DNA of 64,000 nt from Aerococcus sp. Group 1 (GTDB lineage: Bacteria > Bacillota > Bacilli > Lactobacillales > Aerococcaceae), in assembly GCF_000193205.1 (NCBI RefSeq), contig NC_015278.1:434001-498000 (forward strand), in the 5' to 3' direction. The notes under the pieces are model-generated. The model was not told where the DNA came from. It did no database searches and worked only from the letters and a program-made list of their open reading frames with translations. The position numbers and the translations under genes were made by a program. Positions 57,792 to 64,000 of this stretch are shown piece by piece. Position 1 is the first letter of the stretch, and each line of letters begins with the position of its first letter.

Positions 57792-59417
57792 ATGATGTCC
57801 AGTAAGAACCGTCGTAGCCAACAAGCCTTAAAGGGAGCCAGCTTGTTGACCCTGGCCGGCATTATCGCTAAGATTCTCAGTGCGGTTTACCGGGTTCCCT
57901 TTCAAAACCTAGTGGGCGACACGGGCTTCTATGTCTACCAGCAAGTCTACCCCATTTATGGGATTGGAATGACCTTCGCCCTGAGCGGCTTACCTAATTA
58001 CGTGGGTAAACAAATTAGCTGGCAGGTTGACCTGGCCCACCGCCGCCTGTTTTTGCGGCGTTATAGTCTCCTAGTAGTCATTTTTTCTTTATTGTGTTTT
58101 AGCCTGAGTTTTTTTCTAGCCCCGCTTTTAGCCCAGGGAATGGCTGACCCCAACTTGGCAGTGGTGATTCGGAGCGTTTCCTATATGTTCTTAGCCATGC
58201 CTTTTCTCCTCCTCATTCGGGGAGCCTTTCAGGGTCGCAATGATATGAAGCATACCGCCGTCTCCCAGGTTATCGAGCAAGTGGTCCGGGTTGGGGTAAT
58301 CTTAGGGGTGGCTTATCTCTATAGCCAGGTCTTTAGTCAGGACTGGTCCCTCTATGAGATGGGGGCCTGGGCCATGGCCTCGGCTGGGATTGCTGGTTTT
58401 ACGGCAGCTAGCTACCTAATCCTGGCCCTGCTTCAATCCAGGGGCACCCAGCGCTTATTCCAAGAATCGAAAAGAAGTCGAGCCCTGGCTGAAGATCCGC
58501 CTTATCACTTGACCTGGCCCCAGATTTTAAGAACCTTTGTAACCGATGGCCTGGTGATTTGTAGTTTCTCAGCCTTATTGGTCTTCTTTCAATTGATTGA
58601 TTCTTTTACCCTTTATGATGGTTTACTGGATTTTGGTTTGGATAGCGAACTGGCTAAGGTTTATAAGGGAGTCTATGATCGCGGCCAGCCCTTTGTCCAA
58701 TTGGGCATGGTCTTTTCCCTGGCCTTCCAGACCTCTTACTTGCCCCTGCTTTCCCAGGCCTTTGTCAAAAAGCAAAAGGCTCTATTTAGGGAAGCGGCAG
58801 CTCGTTTTAGCCGCTTAACTTTCTTTATTAGTCTATTGGTCACGGCGGGGATAATGGCTATCTTACCGGAACTCAATGTGATGCTCTTTAGTGATGCTAA
58901 GGGCAGCGGGGTCTTAGAACAGTATCTACTGATGATTGTCTTGGCCAGCTGGGTATTGATCTACCATAATATTTTCCTGGGCCAGAACCAGTGGTTTTAT
59001 TCGGCCATGGCCCTGGGCTTGGGATTATTAGTTAAAGGGGTCTTTGCCCACATGCTGGTTAGCCGCTTTGGCCTAGTGGGGGGCGTCTGGTCCAGTTTAC
59101 TCGCTCTAGTGATGATACTGATGTTGATGCACCATTTTATTCCCCATTCGATTAAAAGCGAGAGTCAAATGGGGATTTTACTGAGAGATACTAGCCTAGT
59201 GGTTCTTCCTATGTGGCTGGCCATTATGGCTTTGCGCTGGCTCTTTTGGCTAAATTTCCCTAAAGGTCGGGCCTTTGCTACTTTATTTGTGGGCTTGGCT
59301 GTCCTTTTGGGAGCAGGTGTCGTATTATTAGTAGTAAGAAGATACCCGATACTTAATCCGGCTGAGTGGCAAGAAATTCCCTTAGCTAAATATTGGATCA
59401 AAAATAAGGAGAGTTAG
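57792..59417 (+). CDS. Polysaccharide/lipid II flippase of the MurJ/SpoVB (YabM) group
   Basis: 541 residues, 14 hydrophobic segments expected. The N-terminus (GASLLTLAGIIAKILSAVYRVPFQNLVGDTGFYVYQQVYPIY) is typical of the MVF/SpoVB branch next to mfd. Members move lipid-linked sugars, probably including lipid II. In Bacillus yabM has the same position (mfd-spoVT-yabM). The start follows GGGAGGAC directly after mfd. Confidence 0.92.
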   Translation: MMSSKNRRSQQALKGASLLTLAGIIAKILSAVYRVPFQNLVGDTGFYVYQQVYPIYGIGMTFALSGLPNYVGKQISWQVDLAHRRLFLRRYSLLVVIFSLLCFSLSFFLAPLLAQGMADPNLAVVIRSVSYMFLAMPFLLLIRGAFQGRNDMKHTAVSQVIEQVVRVGVILGVAYLYSQVFSQDWSLYEMGAWAMASAGIAGFTAASYLILALLQSRGTQRLFQESKRSRALAEDPPYHLTWPQILRTFVTDGLVICSFSALLVFFQLIDSFTLYDGLLDFGLDSELAKVYKGVYDRGQPFVQLGMVFSLAFQTSYLPLLSQAFVKKQKALFREAAARFSRLTFFISLLVTAGIMAILPELNVMLFSDAKGSGVLEQYLLMIVLASWVLIYHNIFLGQNQWFYSAMALGLGLLVKGVFAHMLVSRFGLVGGVWSSLLALVMILMLMHHFIPHSIKSESQMGILLRDTSLVVLPMWLAIMALRWLFWLNFPKGRAFATLFVGLAVLLGAGVVLLVVRRYPILNPAEWQEIPLAKYWIKNKES

Positions 59418-59426
59418 GAAGAGTCT

Positions 59427-59708
59427 ATGCGAATTGATAAATTTTTAAAAGTTGCTCGAATTATTAAGCGACGTACCGTGGCCAAAGAGGCCTGTGACCA
59501 AGGTCGGGTGGCTGTTAATGGGCGGCCCGCCAAGTCCGGGACCAACTTGGAAGTTGGTGATACGGTTAAGATTGAGTTTGGCAATAAGTGGCTGACTTTG
59601 AGGGTTGATGCCCTAGAAAATTCGACTAAAAAAGAAGACGCCAGCAAAATGTATACCATTCTCGATGAGGAGTGGAAGGAAAAAGCGAGCGAACCTGAAT
59701 TTTTTTAA
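59427..59708 (+). CDS. rqcP: S4-domain RNA-binding protein RqcP (YabO)
   Basis: 93 residues. S4 domain at the N-terminus ([23 protein letters not shown]...[14 protein letters not shown]). RqcP helps RqcH add Ala tails on peptides stuck on 50S subunits. Same place in Bacillus (yabO after yabN/M). It begins ten bases after the flippase gene. Confidence 0.93.
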   Translation: MRIDKFLKVARIIKRRTVAKEACDQGRVAVNGRPAKSGTNLEVGDTVKIEFGNKWLTLRVDALENSTKKEDASKMYTILDEEWKEKASEPEFF

Positions 59709-59784
59709 TTAAAATAGGAGCTATACTTTTTAAAAGAAGCAAGGTACAATAGGAAGGGTACTATTTTGTGAAAGGGTGCTAAAG

Positions 59785-60231
59785 ATGGGCGACCAAGGCA
59801 AGGAAAATAAGAATAAAATTACTTCCATCGCACGCTACGCTGGCAAGAAGGAGCAAGAAGATACTAAGAAACAGAAGTGGCATGACTTAATCATGCGCTC
59901 GCTCTTAGGCTTTTGCCTACTAGGCTCCCTATTATGTCTGTTTGGCGTCTTCCATGCCCAAATCAAGACACGGTCCTTAAGCGAACAAACGGAGCAGGCC
60001 AAGCAACAAAGGCAGAGTGAGCAAGAAATTGTTGACTCCCTAAAAAATCAAGTGACCTTATTGCATAATGAGTCTTACCTGGCAAGTTTGGCTCGAGCCC
60101 AATATTATCTCAGCAAAGAGGGCGAAATTATTTTTTCCACTCCTGAAGATAATGATTCCATGAAGGCAAAAAGTCTTAACAAGGCATACCTAGAAGCACA
60201 AAATAATCAAAACAAAACAAATAACGAATAA
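59785..60231 (+). CDS. divIC: FtsB/DivIC septum formation initiator
   Basis: 148 residues. One membrane helix (about 40-62), then a coiled coil (65-105) with ARAQYYLSKEGEIIF, the usual DivIC end. It binds FtsL and DivIB at the septum. The start is ATG 59785, eight bases after AAAGGG; the GTG at 59776 lies in that site. Confidence 0.9.
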   Translation: MGDQGKENKNKITSIARYAGKKEQEDTKKQKWHDLIMRSLLGFCLLGSLLCLFGVFHAQIKTRSLSEQTEQAKQQRQSEQEIVDSLKNQVTLLHNESYLASLARAQYYLSKEGEIIFSTPEDNDSMKAKSLNKAYLEAQNNQNKTNNE

Positions 60232-60255
60232 AAATTAGGAGGATCATAAGCTTTC

Positions 60256-60714
60256 ATGACCGTAGAAGTTGGGGAAAAAGTAACTGGCAAGGTTACAGGA
60301 ATTGTTAAATTTGGTGTATTTGTCGATCTCGGTGATGGAAACAGTGGTTTAGTCCACATTTCTGAAATTTCCGATAGCTATATTAAAGATATCAATGATT
60401 ATCTACAAAAAGGCGATGAAGTGACTGCGATTGTCACTAAAATTCAACCGGATGGAAAGATTGCCTTATCCATGAAGGACGCCAAAGGCCAAAACCAGGC
60501 TGAGCCTAAAGCACAAGCGAAGCATGGCAATAGTAGTCCTAAGCCAGCTAAGGCCAACAATAGCCATAAGAAATTTGACCGTAAGCCACAAACAAAAACC
60601 AGTGACTTTGACGCCATGATGAATAATTTCTTAAAGGAAAGTGATGATCGCTTAACTTCCTTGAAGCGTAATACCGAAGGCAAACGTGGTGGCCGCGGTG
60701 GCCGTCGCGGCTAA
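60256..60714 (+). CDS. S1 RNA-binding domain protein, YabR-like
   Basis: 152 residues. One S1 domain (about 2-75: VEVGEKVTGKVTGIVKFGVFVDL, GLVHISEIS), then a Lys/Gln-rich linker and an Arg/Gly-rich end (GGRGGRRG). Common in this position in Firmicutes (yabR); it is thought to bind RNA or ribosomes. AGGAGG lies upstream. Confidence 0.92.
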   Translation: MTVEVGEKVTGKVTGIVKFGVFVDLGDGNSGLVHISEISDSYIKDINDYLQKGDEVTAIVTKIQPDGKIALSMKDAKGQNQAEPKAQAKHGNSSPKPAKANNSHKKFDRKPQTKTSDFDAMMNNFLKESDDRLTSLKRNTEGKRGGRGGRRG

Positions 60715-60751
60715 TGACAAGAGATGAAGAATAGAAAAAAGATTTTACCAA

Positions 60752-60785
60752 GAGGTTATGACGCTGGTCACAGCCTCTTTCTTTA
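60752..60785 (+). terminator. Weak terminator-like hairpin between yabR and tilS
   Basis: GAGGTTATGAC / GTCACAGCCTC with G-T pairs, then a T-rich tract. Confidence 0.5.
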
Positions 60786-60806
60786 TTTTTATAAGGAAGG
60801 TGGAAG

Positions 60807-62225
60807 ATGTTAGAGCTCAGTCAACTTGCCCAAATGATTTACCAAAAGTTAGTGGCAGAAGATAGCGACTATTTAGCTAGTCACAAGCCCTATGCCCTGG
60901 CGGTTTCTGGTGGCGTGGATTCCATGGTCCTTTTAAGGTGTTTTGAGACACTGCAAGCGATTCATGGGCTAAATTTCTTTGTCATCCATATTAATCACCG
61001 CTTGCGCTTGGAGTCAGAAGCCGAGCAGGAAATGATGGTGGCCTATTGCCAAGAACGCGACTTGGACCTCAAGGTGAGTATTTGGCAGCATGGAGCCGAT
61101 TTAGCTGGCAATGTAGAAGCCAAAGCCCGGGCCTTCCGCTACCATGCCTTTGGAAAAATTCTCAAAGACAAGGCCTCCTTGCGTTTGGTGACGGCCCACC
61201 ATAGTGATGACCAGGTAGAAACCGGCTTAATGCGCCTAGTCCATGGCGGACACCTAGCTAGTTTTAAGGGTATGGAGTCCCTTAGCCCGCTTTACACCTA
61301 TCCCAAGGCCCAAATTCTCCGACCTCTTTTAGAGGTAGAGAAAGCCAGCTTATATGACATAGCAAGAGTAGAAGGGATTCCCTACCAGGAAGACATGACC
61401 AATTGGGATAAGCACTTCCAACGCAATCGTTTCCGTCAAGAGATTATTCCCTATCTAGAGCGGGAATCTGGTAACTTCAAGGCACATTTCCGTCATTTTC
61501 AAACCGACCTCAAAGCCTTATTGGACCTGGCCTATCCCCAGCTCAACCAGCTGCTGGCTAACTTATTTGACCAGGAAGCGGGCTGTTTTCGCATCGACCT
61601 GGAAGCCCTGGGTCAGTATTCTCAGGCGGAACAAGTCTTACTAATGGAAATGCTTTTTCAGCGTTGTGAGATTCCAGAACTCTTGGTTTTCACTCGGACG
61701 GGAATGGAGGAATTGGTCGACTTTCTTAACCAGGGGGCTGCCCAGGGCCAATGGGCCTTGCCGGGGCATTATGTCTTGGATAAGGTCTATCAGGCCGCCT
61801 TTATCCGCTTGAAAACCAGCCCAGCCCACTACTATCAGACCGGGCCAGAGCTATCAGAGAGACCGCTTGAATTAGAAAAAGCAGTGATTCAGCTAGAAGA
61901 CTTCTCCTTAAGCTGGACTTTGGCTGGTCAGGAAAAGCATCAGGACACTAGCCAAAGCTTTTACTTGCCTCACTCTCTAAGTGACCAATCCCTGACTATC
62001 CGCCACCGGCAAGCCGGTGACTATCTCAAACTCCCTTCAGGAAGCCAGCAAAAAATCCGTCGCTTCTTCATTAATGAGAAGATTGCTCAAGCAGACCGTC
62101 AGACGTCATGGCTGATCGTCCGAGGCCAGTCTTGGGTCCTTGGAATCTTAAGTCAAAAGGGGCAATGGCTCTACCGCTATCCTCTGAACGGGGAGGGGCC
62201 TTTTAGCCAAATTCAGCGACTCTAA
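60807..62225 (+). CDS. tilS: tRNA(Ile)-lysidine synthase
   Basis: 472 residues. PP-loop AVSGGVDSMVLL near the N-terminus; HINHRLR and AHHSDDQVET are also diagnostic. The C-terminal TilS domain (RHRQAGDYLKLPSGSQQKIRRFFINEKI) is present. It converts C34 of tRNA-Ile2 to lysidine. tilS-hpt-ftsH order is conserved in Firmicutes. Confidence 0.96.
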   Translation: MLELSQLAQMIYQKLVAEDSDYLASHKPYALAVSGGVDSMVLLRCFETLQAIHGLNFFVIHINHRLRLESEAEQEMMVAYCQERDLDLKVSIWQHGADLAGNVEAKARAFRYHAFGKILKDKASLRLVTAHHSDDQVETGLMRLVHGGHLASFKGMESLSPLYTYPKAQILRPLLEVEKASLYDIARVEGIPYQEDMTNWDKHFQRNRFRQEIIPYLERESGNFKAHFRHFQTDLKALLDLAYPQLNQLLANLFDQEAGCFRIDLEALGQYSQAEQVLLMEMLFQRCEIPELLVFTRTGMEELVDFLNQGAAQGQWALPGHYVLDKVYQAAFIRLKTSPAHYYQTGPELSERPLELEKAVIQLEDFSLSWTLAGQEKHQDTSQSFYLPHSLSDQSLTIRHRQAGDYLKLPSGSQQKIRRFFINEKIAQADRQTSWLIVRGQSWVLGILSQKGQWLYRYPLNGEGPFSQIQRL

Positions 62226-62261
62226 GCATTCCTTAAAAATTGTCTAAAAGGGCTGAAAATG

Positions 62262-62291
62262 TTGCAGACAGGTAGCTGCTTTTGCTACAAT
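62262..62291 (+). promoter_or_regulatory. Promoter for hpt-ftsH
   Basis: TTGCAG, an 18-base spacer and TACAAT with a TGn extension. Confidence 0.7.
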
Positions 62292-62330
62292 TAAGGACAT
62301 AATTGAACTTATATAACACGGAGGCTATAC

Positions 62331-62864
62331 ATGAACCAAGAGATTAGCGATATCTTAATCAGTACGGAGGAAATCCAAGCCATTAATAAGCGCTTAGGCG
62401 AGGAAATTTCCAAAGATTATCAAGACCAAGACCTACTTGTGGTCGGAATCCTTAAAGGGTCATTTTTATTTATGGCTGATTTAATCCGAGAAATTAATGT
62501 GCCCCTAGAAGTGGACTTTATGGCGGTTTCTAGTTACGGCAATGGCACTGAATCAGGCGGTGACGTCAAGATCCTCAAAGATTTGGAGGCTTCAGTGGCA
62601 GGCCGGCATGTCTTATTGGTAGAAGATATTGTCGATACAGGTTATACCTTGCAACGACTAGCCGAACTTTTCAAAGAGCGCCAGGCCGCATCGGTCAAAA
62701 TATGTGCATTTTTGAACAAGGCTGACCGGCGACAGGTAAAAGTAGAGGCTGATTACCTCGGCAAAGAAATTCCTGACGCTTTCGTTGTGGGATACGGCAT
62801 GGACTATGCCCAAAAGTACCGTAATCTACCTTATGTAGGGGGTTTAAAGAGCGATCAGGCTTAA
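62331..62864 (+). CDS. hpt: Hypoxanthine phosphoribosyltransferase
   Basis: 177 residues. Purine salvage from PRPP. The PRPP-binding loop is LLVEDIVDTGYTL; VVGILKGSFLFMADLIREI and the end VVGYGMDYAQKYRNLPYVG are typical. Starts with GGAGG upstream. It lies just before ftsH, as usual. Confidence 0.96.
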   Translation: MNQEISDILISTEEIQAINKRLGEEISKDYQDQDLLVVGILKGSFLFMADLIREINVPLEVDFMAVSSYGNGTESGGDVKILKDLEASVAGRHVLLVEDIVDTGYTLQRLAELFKERQAASVKICAFLNKADRRQVKVEADYLGKEIPDAFVVGYGMDYAQKYRNLPYVGGLKSDQA

Positions 62865-62929
62865 TCTGTGTTATACTTACCTATCTGGATAAGACCGATT
62901 TAGTTTAAAATTAGAAATGGAGCTAATGT

Positions 62930-64000
62930 ATGCAAAGAAAAGGATCAAAGAGACCCAATAACTTTTTTTCCAGTGGTCTAATTATCATTGTCATTTTCTT
63001 GGCGCTACTAGGAATAGTGAATTTCTTCTCGTCAGGAGGAAATTCGGCTGCTTCAGAGGAAATTAACCAATCCGAATTTATTCAAAAACTAAAGGATAAA
63101 GAAATTGAAACGGTTCAAATTAAACCTCGCGCAGGCGCCTATGAAATCACCGGGAAGTACCGGGAAGACAAGGAAGGAAGCGAGTCATCAACTTCCAATA
63201 ATATTCCGATATTAAATAATACTGAACTCGACCAAGCTAAGGGATTCATTGTTCATGTATTACCTAATGACTCAACCCTCTCAGCCATTAACCAAGCGGC
63301 AGAAGATTCAGGGACCGAAGTCGTGGCCCAAGAGGAAGATCAAACCAATATGTGGATTAGTTTGATCATGAGCGCCATTCCCTTAATCTTCTTCGTGTTT
63401 ATCATGTATATGATGTTCTCACAAACCCAAGGTGGGGGACGGAACAACCCCATGCAAATGGGTAAAAGCCGGGTAGAAGATGTTTCTAAGAAATCACGGG
63501 TGAAATTCTCTGACGTTGCTGGTTGTGAGGAAGAGAAGGAAGAACTAGTGGAACTGGTTGACTTCCTCCGTGCTCCCAAGAAATACCACGATATTGGTGC
63601 TCGGATTCCTAAAGGGGTCCTCTTAGAAGGCCCTCCCGGAACCGGTAAAACCTTACTAGCTAAAGCTGTAGCCGGGGAAGCTAATGTACCTTTCTACTCC
63701 ATCTCGGGGTCAGAATTTGTGGAAATGTTTGTCGGTGTCGGGGCTAGTCGGGTGCGTGACTTGTTTGATACGGCCAAGAAAAATTCGCCTGCTATCATCT
63801 TCATTGATGAAATTGATGCGGTTGGTCGGCAACGGGGCGCAGCTTCAGGGAGCGGTGGCCATGATGAACGTGAACAAACCTTGAACCAACTCTTAGTTGA
63901 AATGGACGGTTTTGAAGAAAAGGACAATGTGATCGTGATTTCAGCAACCAACCGTTCTGATGTCTTAGACCCAGCCTTATTACGTCCGGGACGTTTTGAC
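62930..64000 (+). CDS. ftsH: ATP-dependent zinc metalloprotease FtsH, N-terminal part (cut by window end)
   Basis: 357 residues are visible and the frame runs off the end. Membrane helix 1 (15-33), an extracellular part, helix 2 (about 140-165), then AAA+ ATPase: Walker A GPPGTGKT (about 234-241), pore motif [17 protein letters not shown], Walker [12 protein letters not shown] and the start of the arginine-finger region (LRPGRFD). The protease domain is outside. It degrades misfolded membrane proteins. GGAGC lies before the ATG. Confidence 0.97.
   Translation, partial: MQRKGSKRPNNFFSSGLIIIVIFLALLGIVNFFSSGGNSAASEEINQSEFIQKLKDKEIETVQIKPRAGAYEITGKYREDKEGSESSTSNNIPILNNTELDQAKGFIVHVLPNDSTLSAINQAAEDSGTEVVAQEEDQTNMWISLIMSAIPLIFFVFIMYMMFSQTQGGGRNNPMQMGKSRVEDVSKKSRVKFSDVAGCEEEKEELVELVDFLRAPKKYHDIGARIPKGVLLEGPPGTGKTLLAKAVAGEANVPFYSISGSEFVEMFVGVGASRVRDLFDTAKKNSPAIIFIDEIDAVGRQRGAASGSGGHDEREQTLNQLLVEMDGFEEKDNVIVISATNRSDVLDPALLRPGRFD

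Overview
The window is a low-GC Gram-positive chromosome segment from the Lactobacillales. The 16S gene reads most like Aerococcus (family Aerococcaceae); that genus call rests on remembered 16S signatures and gene order, not on a search. Nearly all genes have Bacillus-type ribosome binding sites, many operons close with clear intrinsic terminators, and several genes use GTG or TTG starts.

Layout. 1-3588: DNA metabolism operon dnaX(3' end)-ybaB-recR-tmk-holB. 3870-8655: a reverse-strand GNAT gene sits where ricT would be expected, followed by yabA-trmN6-GIY-YIG-rsmI-DUF218 and mscL. 8821-14611: reverse-strand FAD oxidoreductase and membrane protein, a forward aminotransferase, a reverse HD hydrolase and a lipL-type octanoyltransferase broken by a single-base frameshift. 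14792-19486: ywiB, rpoE, murA, rho, rpmE2. 19677-26873: sortase A, a 30-residue membrane peptide gene, a SUKH-like gene, ddl-murF, cshA, acpS. 26996-32785: UPF0316 protein, MFS exporter, queT behind a candidate preQ1-I riboswitch, and an operon of membrane-anchored MerR, PLDc_N protein and ABC exporter. 33314-35067: CorC/HlyC-type protein and a thioesterase. 35206-40398: a complete 16S-23S-5S operon with two promoters and no tRNA. 40638-46414: 5'-nucleotidase, GT2, thioredoxin-like protein, then a barnase/barstar pair in an operon with a SatD-like and a DUF975 gene. 46490-50932: uvrC, a metallophosphoesterase-fold protein with replaced metal ligands, and a divergent DEAD-box helicase. 50995-64000: the conserved block glmU-prs-pth-mfd-flippase-rqcP-divIC-yabR-tilS-hpt-ftsH (ftsH cut by the window end).

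Most of the window is conserved housekeeping: replication and repair (dnaX, recR, holB, yabA, uvrC, mfd), wall synthesis (murA, ddl, murF, glmU, lipid II flippase, sortase), tRNA and ribosome work (trmN6, rsmI, pth, rqcP, tilS) and transcription (rpoE, rho).

The accessory interest lies in: (i) a dispersed intergenic element present in three copies (15959, 27667, 32826) with imperfect terminal inverted repeats, a terminator hairpin at one end and strong internal hairpins; (ii) a lipoprotein-anchored barnase with barstar; (iii) a phosphoesterase fold with Asn, Ser or Gln in place of metal ligands; (iv) a MerR regulator fused to membrane helices and a zinc-ribbon-like tail; (v) the lipL frameshift. 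I see no CRISPR array, phage or intact insertion sequence. I did not find an obviously unprecedented multi-gene system.
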